Source: JAPUME01 sp964605715
Lineage (GTDB): Bacteria; Acidobacteriota; Terriglobia; UBA7540; JAPUME01
DNA length: 62,966 nucleotides
Reading direction: 5' to 3'
Assembly (NCBI GenBank): GCA_964605715.1
Contig: CAZSDV010000003.1
Location: 1 to 62,966 of the forward strand
Below the pieces are notes generated by a model, which had not been told where the DNA came from, searched no databases, and saw only the letters and a list, made by a program, of their open reading frames with translations. Both the position numbers and the translations under genes were made by a program. Below are positions 25,739 to 34,645 of the stretch, one piece after another (positions within the stretch are counted from its first letter, which is position 1; each line of letters begins with the position of its first letter).

Positions 25739-27355
25739 ATGGCAACGAGTTTACTTTTTCAAACAATTGATCAATTGGGCCGTGAGAAAGGCATCGATAC
25801 GGAAGTTATCGTTGGAGCAGTTGAGGATGCAATTCTGGTTGCTGTCCGGAAGTACTATAAGACCGATGATGCTCTTCTTTCACAGTTCAATCGGAAAACC
25901 GGAGTGGTAGAAGTTTTTGCAGTGAAAAAAGTAACGGAGACCGTTACTGATCCTACGAAAGAGATTTCCCTGGAAGATGCGAAAAGATACGAACCTGAAA
26001 TCAATGTGGAGGAGGAAATCCGAATATCCCTACCTACAGATGTGCTAGGACGAATCGCAGCACAGACGGCTAAACAGGTCATTTTCCAGAAGGTACGTGA
26101 AGCAGAGCGTGAATCCGTTCATGCTGAATACAGCCAGCGGAACGGCGAGTTAGTGAATTGCATGGTTAAGCGGGTTGAAGGTCCAGACCTTATTGTTGAC
26201 CTAGGGCGTACCGAAGGTCGCCTGCCTCGGCGTGAGCAGTCCCGCCTGGAAAGTTACCAGATTGGGGACCGGATCAGGGTTGTTATTGTTGAAGTAGATC
26301 GTACAGCGAGAGGTCCTCAGGTAATCGTTTCACGAGCTGAGCCAATTTTGGTGCAGCGCCTTTTTGAAATGGAAGTTCCCGAAATCTATGATGGGACGGT
26401 GGTGGTTAAAATGCTCGCACGGGAAGCGGGCGAGCGAACTAAAATTGCTGTTTTTTCAAACCAGAGTGATGTTGATTGTGTCGGGGCTTGCGTCGGGATG
26501 AAAGGTTCTCGCGTGCAGTCAATCATCCGGGAATTGCAAGGCGAGAAGATCGACATTATTCAGTACGACGAAGATCCTATTCGTTTTGCTGGTAACGCCA
26601 TTAGTCCAGCTAAAGGTACCACCGTTTCAGTAGCTGACGTAGAAGAGCGGCGCTTGGAGATTGTGGTAGATGATACTCAGCTATCCCTTGCCATTGGACG
26701 GAAAGGGCAGAATGTTCGTTTGGCGGCAAAGCTTCTCGGTTGGCATGTTGATATCAAGAGTGAAGAAGAGAAGCGCCAGGAAGTTGAAATTCAGATGGCT
26801 GCCTTGACGCGCTCTGGTACATCGGTAAGCGCACTCGAAAGTATTGGCCAAAAGACCTTGAAGAAACTTATGGATCACGATATCGATACCATTGAGACTC
26901 TGGCACAGACGACGCCAGCTGAATTGACACAGCTGCCTGGTATTGGAGAAAAGACAGTGGAAAAGATTCGGGAAGCCGTGGCTGATTTTTTTGAGCAAGT
27001 ACCTGACCAAATTACCGAGGAAGCCGAATCTGACAGCATTAAAGTGGAAGCTGAATTGGAGTCCGGCGAAGAAGCAGAAGATGGCATGACCCCGGAAAGT
27101 GAAGCAGATATTGCAACGGAAGGGGTCGAGATGGGAGATGAGTCCCAGGCTGATCAGGTTACGGGGTCGGAGGAAGCTGGGAGGCAGGAAACTGAAGAAG
27201 AAGTGACAGAGGCTGGCTTGGAGATTAAGGAGGCCAGAGAGTTTTCTGAGTCTGAAGAAGCAAAAGTAACAGAAACCTCGACCACAGCGGAATTCGTTGA
27301 AGGTGATAAACTAGATTCGACCGCGACGGTGGATAAAGATGCCGAAGAAGATTAA
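25739..27355 (+). CDS. nusA: Transcription termination/antitermination factor NusA
   Basis: 538 residues. N-terminal RNA-polymerase-binding domain (to about 125), S1 domain (GELVNCMVKRVEGPDLIVDL), KH1 and KH2 (CVGACVGMKGSRVQSI; LSLAIGRKGQNVRLAAK), a helix-hairpin-helix region (LPGIGEKTVEKI, about 380-425), then a strongly acidic tail of about 110 residues rich in Glu. NusA controls pausing, termination and antitermination. The ATG at 25739 has an AAGAGGA upstream and gives the usual MATSLLFQTIDQL-type start; 15 extra upstream codons in the ORF are unlikely. The acidic tail is longer than in most NusA proteins. Confidence 0.96.
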   Translation: MATSLLFQTIDQLGREKGIDTEVIVGAVEDAILVAVRKYYKTDDALLSQFNRKTGVVEVFAVKKVTETVTDPTKEISLEDAKRYEPEINVEEEIRISLPTDVLGRIAAQTAKQVIFQKVREAERESVHAEYSQRNGELVNCMVKRVEGPDLIVDLGRTEGRLPRREQSRLESYQIGDRIRVVIVEVDRTARGPQVIVSRAEPILVQRLFEMEVPEIYDGTVVVKMLAREAGERTKIAVFSNQSDVDCVGACVGMKGSRVQSIIRELQGEKIDIIQYDEDPIRFAGNAISPAKGTTVSVADVEERRLEIVVDDTQLSLAIGRKGQNVRLAAKLLGWHVDIKSEEEKRQEVEIQMAALTRSGTSVSALESIGQKTLKKLMDHDIDTIETLAQTTPAELTQLPGIGEKTVEKIREAVADFFEQVPDQITEEAESDSIKVEAELESGEEAEDGMTPESEADIATEGVEMGDESQADQVTGSEEAGRQETEEEVTEAGLEIKEAREFSESEEAKVTETSTTAEFVEGDKLDSTATVDKDAEED

Positions 27356-27385
27356 TTTTGGAGCGGAGGTAGCCTCAAAAGAAAG

Positions 27386-29935
27386 ATGAGTAAGATTAGA
27401 ATCAACGATTTGGCACGGGAACTTGAGGTGAAAAGTAAGTTTATCCTTGAGTATTTGCCTAAGATTAACTTCCTCGAGAAAAAGTCTCATTCAAGCAGCT
27501 TAGAGGATGAGATAGCCAGTAAGGTGCGCGCCCATTTTTTAGCTTTACAGAAGAAAGAAGAGGCTGATGAGGTAGCACGGAAGGCTAGCCCTAAGCCTCC
27601 TGCCTTGAGTCCCGCAAAACCCGTAGAGAGACAGATTGCTCGGCCTCCATTGCGCCGATCCCTAGAGGAAATCAAGGCCGAGCTACGCAAGAAGAAGGTT
27701 CCCGTTCCGCCTTCTTCTCTCAGGCGCATTCCAGGGGTGACGACACGCAGTACAGCAACTCCTACTCGTGTTCCACTTCCGTCCACCTCCACCCCAGCGC
27801 CACCGACGGCCAGCACGGCCCGGGCTGTTCCGGGAAAAGGTCCTATTGGAGCTAGGGTTTCCCGGACGGCTGTAAAGAAGGTAGCCCCTCCTGTCGAAGG
27901 GGGGCGTAAGTCCACAAAGACCACAAGAGCATCCAAGAAGGCCGATGCATCAAAGCCGCTTTATGAATTGGCGGTTCGCCGAACGCCGGGGGTACTCCGA
28001 CCAGGAGTTACCCGTCGTCCCGGTGAACCTCACCCGATACATCCGACTGCTCGGCCCAGACCTTCGCAAGCAGGACGTAACGCTCCTGCGCAACGGACCA
28101 CAGACCGGAAACATCCAGCACAGCGCCGTTCTCCGGTTCCACCCCCGAAACCGACAGAACCGGAAATGGTGGAGATTACTCGAAATATAACCATTTCAGA
28201 GGGTATTTCTGTCAAAGAGCTTTCGGAGAAACTGGGTGTGCGTGTGCGTGAGGTGATCACGAAATTGCTGGATCGTGGAATATTTGCCACCATCAACCAG
28301 ACCTTGGAGAATTCTCTGGCAACCGAGATTTCGCGTGCGTGCGGTGCTGAGGTTGATATTGTGACATATGAGGAGGAGGTCCAACAGGAGGTTCAAGAAA
28401 CTGAAAAGTCGGAAAACCTTAAGCCGCGTGCGCCAGTTGTTACCGTAATGGGCCACGTGGATCATGGGAAAACTTCTCTCTTAGATGCAATCCGAGAGTC
28501 TAAAGTTGCCGAAGGGGAGGCCGGCGGGATTACCCAGCATATTGGAGCTTACCGGGTTCAGGTTCGTGGGAGACCTGTGGTTTTTCTGGATACGCCGGGC
28601 CACGAGGCTTTCACATTGATGCGCGCCCGCGGCGCCAAGGTGACCGATGTTGTCGTTCTAGTGGTGGCTGCTGATGATGGTGTAATGCCGCAAACTCTTG
28701 AGGCAATTGCCCATGCGAAAGCTGCCAAGGTTCCCCTGTTGGTTGCTATTAATAAGATTGACAAGCCTGATGCCCTTCCCGACCGCGTGAAAAAGCAGTT
28801 GGCTGACCGTGAACTTAACCCTGAAGACTGGGGAGGCGATACGGTGATGGTAGAGGTGTCGGCTAAGGAGAGAAAGAATCTCGATCTATTATTGGAGATG
28901 GTTTTACTTGTCTCCGACATGCGGGAAGTAACGGCCAATCCGGACAGACTTGCCAGTGGAACCGTTCTAGAGGCGAGGCTTGACCGAGGACGCGGTCCTG
29001 TTGCTACCGTGTTGGTTCAGGCGGGATGCTTGCGCAAAGGAGATTCCTTTATTGCTGGAGCGATATTCGGTAGAGTGCGTGCCATGTTCGACGATCATGG
29101 CCGTAGCGTTGAAGAAGTGGGGCCATCAAGCCCGGTTGAAGTTTTAGGGCTCGCAAATGTCCCTCAAGCAGGAGATGTATTGCAGGTAATTGAAGATACT
29201 GCGAAGGCTAAGCAGATTGCGCTTTATCGCCAAGGGAGACTTCGTGAGGCTACGATGAGCAAGACCGCCAGGCTTAGCTTGGAGCACCTGCACGACCAGA
29301 TGGAGAGCGCAGATGTAAAAGAACTACCTTTAATTGTAAAGGCTGATGTTCAAGGCTCTGTTGAAGTGCTTGTGGACACACTGAATAAAAACAGCACAGA
29401 TAAAGTGAAGATTAAGGTGTTGCACTCTGCCGTTGGTGCCATTACAGAAACTGATGTCCTTTTAGCTTCAGCTTCGAATGCCATTGTTATTGGATTCAAT
29501 GTCCGGTCAGCACGCAAGGCAACGGATTTGGCAGAAAAGGAAAAGGTGGACATAAGGCTTCATACGGTGATCTATAATCTGACTGATGAGATCAAGAAGG
29601 CAATGACCGGTCTACTAGCCGCCACCACTCGTGAGGTATCGTTGGGCCAAGCTGAAATTCGCGATACCTTCCGAATTCGCAAAGTGGGGAATGTGGCTGG
29701 CTCCTTTGTTTCGGAGGGCAAGATCTCACGGGGAGCGCGGGCGCGGTTACTGCGGGACAGTGTCGTAATTTACGAGGGAAAAATACTCTCACTCAGAAGA
29801 TTCAAGGATGATGTGGAAGAAGTAAAATCGGGGCTGGAGTGCGGAATCATACTGGAAAATTTCAGCGATGTCAAAATAAGCGATGTGCTGGAAACCTTTG
29901 TGGTTGAAGTGGTGGCTGAGCCTGCCTTGGCTTAG
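27386..29935 (+). CDS. infB: Translation initiation factor IF-2
   Basis: 849 residues. N-terminal IF2_N subdomain (INDLARELEVKSKFILEYL), a long basic, proline/threonine-rich linker (about 65-255), a second IF2_N-like segment (ISVKELSEKLGVRVREVI), then the GTPase domain with G1 GHVDHGKTSLLDAI, G3 DTPGHEAFTLMRARG and G4 NKID, followed by domains II-IV. It brings initiator tRNA to the 30S subunit with GTP. It lies 30 bases after nusA, in the classical order, and its stop is 48 bases before the ylxP start. Confidence 0.97.
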   Translation: MSKIRINDLARELEVKSKFILEYLPKINFLEKKSHSSSLEDEIASKVRAHFLALQKKEEADEVARKASPKPPALSPAKPVERQIARPPLRRSLEEIKAELRKKKVPVPPSSLRRIPGVTTRSTATPTRVPLPSTSTPAPPTASTARAVPGKGPIGARVSRTAVKKVAPPVEGGRKSTKTTRASKKADASKPLYELAVRRTPGVLRPGVTRRPGEPHPIHPTARPRPSQAGRNAPAQRTTDRKHPAQRRSPVPPPKPTEPEMVEITRNITISEGISVKELSEKLGVRVREVITKLLDRGIFATINQTLENSLATEISRACGAEVDIVTYEEEVQQEVQETEKSENLKPRAPVVTVMGHVDHGKTSLLDAIRESKVAEGEAGGITQHIGAYRVQVRGRPVVFLDTPGHEAFTLMRARGAKVTDVVVLVVAADDGVMPQTLEAIAHAKAAKVPLLVAINKIDKPDALPDRVKKQLADRELNPEDWGGDTVMVEVSAKERKNLDLLLEMVLLVSDMREVTANPDRLASGTVLEARLDRGRGPVATVLVQAGCLRKGDSFIAGAIFGRVRAMFDDHGRSVEEVGPSSPVEVLGLANVPQAGDVLQVIEDTAKAKQIALYRQGRLREATMSKTARLSLEHLHDQMESADVKELPLIVKADVQGSVEVLVDTLNKNSTDKVKIKVLHSAVGAITETDVLLASASNAIVIGFNVRSARKATDLAEKEKVDIRLHTVIYNLTDEIKKAMTGLLAATTREVSLGQAEIRDTFRIRKVGNVAGSFVSEGKISRGARARLLRDSVVIYEGKILSLRRFKDDVEEVKSGLECGIILENFSDVKISDVLETFVVEVVAEPALA

Positions 29936-29983
29936 TTGCTCCGCCAAAGTGCTCCTTCATCCGGCCCTGCCTCGGAGTCAGAT

Positions 29984-30265
29984 ATGCCGATTGGGGTCAT
30001 GACCCTCGCGATTCGGATCCCTACAGCTCACTCCCTAAAAGAGAAAAGGTCTGTTCTGCGAAAAGTTCGCGATCGCCTGCAAAGCCGCTTTAACGTTGCT
30101 GTGGCGGAGTTAGATTATCAAGATGTTTGGCAGCGATCAACGATAGGTGTGGTTTCTATTTCGAGTAGCCGTAATAATCTAGAGTTTACGTTTCAAACTG
30201 TGTTGGCTGAATCGGAAAAGATCCTGGGTCCTGACCTGGTCGATCACCAGCTTGATTTTTTCTAA
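29984..30265 (+). CDS. DUF503/YlxP-like protein
   Basis: A 93-residue protein of the DUF503 family that sits between infB and rbfA in many bacteria. It shows IGVMTLAIRIPTAHSLKEKR and VLRKVRDRLQSRFNVAVAELD, the family core. It probably helps ribosome assembly, but the function is not established. The ATG at 29984 has GGAG seven bases upstream and gives the normal length; the open frame reaches back to a TTG abutting the infB stop, adding 16 atypical residues. Confidence 0.88.
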   Translation: MPIGVMTLAIRIPTAHSLKEKRSVLRKVRDRLQSRFNVAVAELDYQDVWQRSTIGVVSISSSRNNLEFTFQTVLAESEKILGPDLVDHQLDFF

Positions 30266-30309
30266 AAATCCCCCCTTGCTCGGGGAAATGGGTTCAGGAG
30301 GGTAATTAC

Positions 30310-30729
30310 ATGCACGCCACTCATCGTTCTAAGCGAATGGCAGGTCTGATTCGCGCCGAAGTTGCAGCGATGTTGCTTTACGACCTGAAAGATCCCTGCA
30401 TTGGATTTACTACAGTAACCGATGTCCAGCTGAGTCGCGATTTGTACCATGCAAAGATTTTTGTTAGTGTCCTTGGTTCCCAGCAACAGCAAAAGGATAC
30501 CTTGAATGGCTTAAGTTCCGCCGCTGGTTTTGTTCGTCGTGAAATTAGTCACCGTTTGAAGTTACGTACTACCCCAGAGTTTCGTTTCGTGCTCGATCGT
30601 AGCAGCGAAACTTCAGCTAGGATTGAGCAATTAATCGAAAAGACAAAGTTAGAACGTCAACCGAACTCTTCCCTTGCAAGCGAAGCGGAGCATCGGCAGG
30701 ATGTTGCGGATGGCATGAATAACGAGTGA
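30310..30729 (+). CDS. rbfA: Ribosome-binding factor A
   Basis: A 139-residue RbfA with the KH-like core: RMAGLIRAEVAAMLLYDLKDP, FTTVTDVQLSRDLYHAKIFVSV, LKLRTTPEFRFVLDRSSE. It binds the 30S subunit and assists 16S rRNA maturation in the cold. A strong AGGAGG lies eight bases before the ATG. It is placed between ylxP and truB as expected. The last 20 residues are a short polar tail. Confidence 0.94.
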   Translation: MHATHRSKRMAGLIRAEVAAMLLYDLKDPCIGFTTVTDVQLSRDLYHAKIFVSVLGSQQQQKDTLNGLSSAAGFVRREISHRLKLRTTPEFRFVLDRSSETSARIEQLIEKTKLERQPNSSLASEAEHRQDVADGMNNE

Positions 30730-30751
30730 TTTAGGAAAGCAGGGAACAACG

Positions 30752-31666
30752 TTGACAGAGCCTGCCGGTGTGCTGGTTATCGATAAGAGCCCTGGTATGA
30801 CATCACACGATGTCGTAGTGGTGGTCCGGCGCATCCTCAGTATGCAGCAGGTGGGTCACTTTGGAACTCTTGATCCTTTTGCCACTGGGGTGCTGCCGGT
30901 TTCCATTGGAAAAGCCACACGGTTCGCACAGTTCTATTTGAAATCACGAAAATCTTATGAGGGCACGCTTAGTTTTAGGTTTTCGACAGATACCTATGAT
31001 GCAACAGGAAGGCCAACTTCACTTGCCCAAGATTTAAAATTAGATCTTGGACTTCTTGAAAAAACACTCGAAGGGTTTACTGGCCGTATTTTACAAACTC
31101 CACCAGCATTTTCTGCCAAGCGCGTTGGAGGTGTGCGGGCTTACCAATTGGCCCGTAACAACAGACCTGTTGAGCTTCAACCTGTTGAGGTTGACGTGTA
31201 TTCTTTGGAACTTTCTGGTATTAAGGGTCCTGAGGTTCAGTTTTCTGTTGAGTGTTCGGGAGGAACCTACGTCCGTTCTTTGGCTCATGACTTGGGCCAA
31301 AAAATTGGCCTTCCTTCCCATCTAGTTGAACTGCGGCGAGTAGGAGTAGCAGAGTTCGAGATGAAAAATTCAATTACGCTTGATGAGTTGGGCTGCATAG
31401 CAAAGCAAGGACAACTCGCAAAAGCTTTAATTCCACCTCGGATCCTGTTACCCGGATGCCCAGAGCTAGTTGTTCGCGGACGTGAGGAGAAAAATATTCG
31501 GCACGGTCACAGTTTTGAATTAACGGAGGGTCCGGATATGTGCCAATCAACTCAAGGAAGTCCTGCTGCTCCGATACTGAAGATACTCAATCCGGAGAGA
31601 CAGCTTATTGCTGTTGCTAGGCATGTTGCTGGCAGTGTTTATCATCCTAATTTTGTTTTATCTTGA
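30752..31666 (+). CDS. truB: tRNA pseudouridine(55) synthase TruB
   Basis: A 304-residue TruB. KSPGMTSHDVV, the catalytic-aspartate motif GHFGTLDPFATGVLPV, the FSTDTYDATG motif, and CSGGTYVRSLAHDLG are all present, with a C-terminal PUA-like end. It makes pseudouridine at position 55 of tRNA. The start is TTG with AGGGA about six bases upstream; no ATG or GTG fits the conserved beginning. It is the last gene of the rimP cluster; the next gene's open frame begins within its stop. Confidence 0.94.
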   Translation: MTEPAGVLVIDKSPGMTSHDVVVVVRRILSMQQVGHFGTLDPFATGVLPVSIGKATRFAQFYLKSRKSYEGTLSFRFSTDTYDATGRPTSLAQDLKLDLGLLEKTLEGFTGRILQTPPAFSAKRVGGVRAYQLARNNRPVELQPVEVDVYSLELSGIKGPEVQFSVECSGGTYVRSLAHDLGQKIGLPSHLVELRRVGVAEFEMKNSITLDELGCIAKQGQLAKALIPPRILLPGCPELVVRGREEKNIRHGHSFELTEGPDMCQSTQGSPAAPILKILNPERQLIAVARHVAGSVYHPNFVLS

Positions 31667-31734
31667 ATTTTCTCTTTTGTTATCATGTTAAGTTCATGCA
31701 ATTTTCCAGATTTTTAATCAAGGGTACATATACG

Positions 31735-33117
31735 ATGGATTTTGGAACAAAGAAAAATGGAATAGCACACCTTGAGGGTTTTACTGGAATCTTACCCAAT
31801 CAATGTCTTGGTCAGCTAATGGCCAAACTTATATTACTGAACATGCTGATGGTTAGCTCGCTTGCGGCCTTCGAGAGGGAGCCACTTGACGTTTTTAAGC
31901 GCCGCCGCGTCGAGTTAACGGAATCGGTGAAGGACGGTATCGTGGTTCTTTTCGGCGGGACGTCCCCCAGCGACATTGACTACATCCCGTTTCGGCAAGC
32001 AAACGACTTTTATTATCTGACTGGCTCAGAAGAACCGGATGCAGCTTTGATTTTGGTTCCACCTTTGATCGAGGGCGGAAGCGGGCGGGAGATTTTGTTT
32101 CTTCCTGAGCGTGATCTTGCTGAAGAACGCTGGACAGGTCCAAAGATTGGATCGGATGACCCTAGCCTTCACGAGACAACTGGTTTTTCAGAGGTTATGT
32201 CAACTGGGCATCTTCCGGAGCAAATGAAAGAGGCCTTGGGGCATTTGGAAAAGATTTATACGGTTGCCTCGAGAAGGAAAGAAGGTTTCGATACATTGCC
32301 AGGTAGTCGGATGAGACGGTTGGCGCCATTTGCCTCAATCGTAGATGTGGCTCCAAAAATTGCCAAGCTCCGATCTGTGAAATCAGCAGGAGAAATAAGT
32401 TTGATTCGTAAATCGGTGGAGGCCACCATAGAAGCTCATCTTGCTGCGATGAGAGCGGTCCGACCTGGAGTTTACGAATATGAGATTGCGGCTTTGATGA
32501 AGTACGAATATCAGCGGCGCGGATGTGAGCGTTCAGCTTATCCTCCCATTGTTGGTTCCGGCTTCAATTCCACTATCCTTCATTACGACAAAAATCGTCG
32601 ACAGATGGAGGCGGGCGATATGTTAGTGCTTGACGTGGGTGGTGAGTATTCAGGCTACGCAGCTGATATAACGCGGACGCTTCCTGTAGGCGGCCGCTTT
32701 ACAAAACGGCAGAGGAAAATGTATGAGATCGTCTTAGGAGCACAGCAAGCAGCCATCGCAGCTGCCCGGCCAGGAGCATCGCTCGGACGTGACGGGCCCA
32801 ATAGTCTTCACCTTATCGCCCTTGAATACCTAAATAAGAAGGGGAAGGAGCAAGTAGGAGAGCCCCTGGGAAAATATTTTATCCACGGATTAGGACATCA
32901 CGTTGGGTTAGCCGTCCATGATCCCTCAGAAAGAGATGGAACCCTCCGTCCAGGAATGGTTATCACTATTGAGCCAGGGATCTACATCCAAGATGAGGGA
33001 TTAGGTGTCCGAATCGAGGATATGATTCTGATTACTGAGGATGGGAATGAATCACTAACTGGACGTCTGCCGCGTGATCCTGATGAAATTGAAAAATTAA
33101 TGTCTCAAGAAAAGTGA
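31735..33117 (+). CDS. pepP: Xaa-Pro aminopeptidase (M24 family)
   Basis: About 460 residues from the chosen ATG. An aminopeptidase-P N-domain (YIPFRQANDFYYLTG) and a creatinase-fold catalytic domain with all five metal ligands: two aspartates in LDVGGEYSGYAADITRT, the histidine in GLGHHVGLAVHDPS, and the glutamates in TIEPGIYI and GVRIEDMIL. It removes N-terminal residues before proline. The N-terminus is ambiguous: the open frame begins at a TTG overlapping the truB stop, ATG occurs at 31735, and another ATG at 31819 would start a hydrophobic signal-like stretch (LILLNMLMVSSLAAF). If the last is used the enzyme may be exported. Confidence 0.92.
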   Translation: MDFGTKKNGIAHLEGFTGILPNQCLGQLMAKLILLNMLMVSSLAAFEREPLDVFKRRRVELTESVKDGIVVLFGGTSPSDIDYIPFRQANDFYYLTGSEEPDAALILVPPLIEGGSGREILFLPERDLAEERWTGPKIGSDDPSLHETTGFSEVMSTGHLPEQMKEALGHLEKIYTVASRRKEGFDTLPGSRMRRLAPFASIVDVAPKIAKLRSVKSAGEISLIRKSVEATIEAHLAAMRAVRPGVYEYEIAALMKYEYQRRGCERSAYPPIVGSGFNSTILHYDKNRRQMEAGDMLVLDVGGEYSGYAADITRTLPVGGRFTKRQRKMYEIVLGAQQAAIAAARPGASLGRDGPNSLHLIALEYLNKKGKEQVGEPLGKYFIHGLGHHVGLAVHDPSERDGTLRPGMVITIEPGIYIQDEGLGVRIEDMILITEDGNESLTGRLPRDPDEIEKLMSQEK

Positions 33118-33194
33118 TTGGACCGTATATGCATACCTACAAAAACTACTGGCCTGGGTCTTAGTCCAGTGGCTCCTGGGAGAATTTAACAGTT

Positions 33195-34460
33195 CTAGAG
33201 AAGTGGCATCACCACTTTTGGCCCCCATTCGTTTTGAGGGAGAGGGATCATCACGTTTGTAATTTTTCTGGTGGTGGGCTGTACCTCTACGACCACCAGA
33301 GGTGTAAGTCTAACACTTGCATCCAGTGTTTCTTCCAATGACAGGCTATTCTTATAGGGTTTCTCTGCCCGTGCAATAACAACCTCAACTGGGTCATCAC
33401 TAGTATCAGGATCAACTCCCATGAAGTTTGTTGGGAGGGTAAAGGGTGCGAGAAAGACTATGGTAACTATTGCGATTTTTTTGAATCCTACCGCCGCAGT
33501 GCCATATTCACCAGATGGATCTATTAGTTGAGGTGACTGAGGTGGCATCTTGTAAAACATTCCTTTCATAAAGTAGCGGGGAGGCAGAATGGTTGCGACC
33601 AAAGGCAGGTTTCCGCGAGCCATGAGCCGTTCTTCTACCTTTTTGTTCTCCATGGTGATGTCGAGGATATTGCGGAGCCATTCTGGTGACTGTGGCCAAG
33701 CACTGATGGTAGTAGTTTGGTGTTCAGGCCTCATTTGGATCGCCGTAGCAGCCAGTACTCGTGATCTCAGAAGAAATCCAGCCGAAAAGGCAAGCGCAAG
33801 ACAGAAGACATACGCTGCTACCCATCCAGCAGCCCGGGGTCTTATGCAAGCGAAGGTAACTTGGAAAATCCTCCGCACGGGGTTTCCGGGCAGAAAGGCA
33901 CCCTTGTCAGCCGAATACTCGCGGTACTCCTGGCCAAATTGTTTTTCCATGCGAGACTCTTCAGATCGCGCAAGCCCCGCATATATAAACAGCATCGTTA
34001 CCCAGATGCCGAGCAGCAAGAATCGAGGCCAGATTGTCAATAAACCCCAACCTGCTATTCCTAGGCAGAGATATTGGGGATGCATGGATATGCGGTACAG
34101 AAACCTTGTTGCCATGCCACGTTTCAGGATCTTATTCCCGTAAACCTGAAGAGCTGAGATGAAGAACCCCCACATTCCCACTGCGAAGATGTATCGACCA
34201 ACTTTACGTTGCCCTTCAATAAAAGTTGAAGATGTAACAACCGAGTGATTAAGGAAGAAGCCATCTAGCCACGCGGTCAGTGGACTAGCTGAAAGGAATT
34301 CAAGTAACGGCTCAAAGCGTACACTAGCGTAGCAGAATCCAGCAACAAGGCTAATCATAATAAGAACCTCGCCAGCTCCCAGCGCTAAGAGTGACAATGC
34401 TCCATGTCGTCCAAAATTTTTAATGGTGATTTTAAACTTTTTCGTAAGGCAATAATCCAA
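33195..34460 (-). CDS. Isoprenylcysteine methyltransferase-like membrane protein with C-terminal extension
   Basis: 421 residues. The N-terminal half has several membrane segments and the ICMT/phospholipid-methyltransferase pattern: SMHPQYLCLGIAGWG, then EESRMEKQFGQEYREY and the closing AFLPGN. This pattern binds SAM and methylates lipid-like or thiol substrates at the membrane. A further membrane segment (about 220-240) is followed by about 180 residues of soluble sequence that I do not recognise, with one more hydrophobic segment (AIVTIVFLAPFTL). The start is TTG with AAGGAAG seven bases upstream. It is convergent with pepP and has no obvious partner. Confidence 0.75.
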   Translation of the reverse strand: MDYCLTKKFKITIKNFGRHGALSLLALGAGEVLIMISLVAGFCYASVRFEPLLEFLSASPLTAWLDGFFLNHSVVTSSTFIEGQRKVGRYIFAVGMWGFFISALQVYGNKILKRGMATRFLYRISMHPQYLCLGIAGWGLLTIWPRFLLLGIWVTMLFIYAGLARSEESRMEKQFGQEYREYSADKGAFLPGNPVRRIFQVTFACIRPRAAGWVAAYVFCLALAFSAGFLLRSRVLAATAIQMRPEHQTTTISAWPQSPEWLRNILDITMENKKVEERLMARGNLPLVATILPPRYFMKGMFYKMPPQSPQLIDPSGEYGTAAVGFKKIAIVTIVFLAPFTLPTNFMGVDPDTSDDPVEVVIARAEKPYKNSLSLEETLDASVRLTPLVVVEVQPTTRKITNVMIPLPQNEWGPKVVMPLL

Positions 34461-34645
34461 GGCAAGCTTCCTTAGGCACAGGCTCCTTTACTGAGCCTTG
34501 CCATTCTAGTAGGATAATACGGGGGAGTAAACTAGTTCAGATGAGAAAGGTTTATGATGAGAGTGTGCCATTTCCTTTATGGGTTCTACGAAAAGTAAAG
34601 GAAAACCCAGGGCCACAGGGCTAATATCCCAAGTAGAAGCATGTT

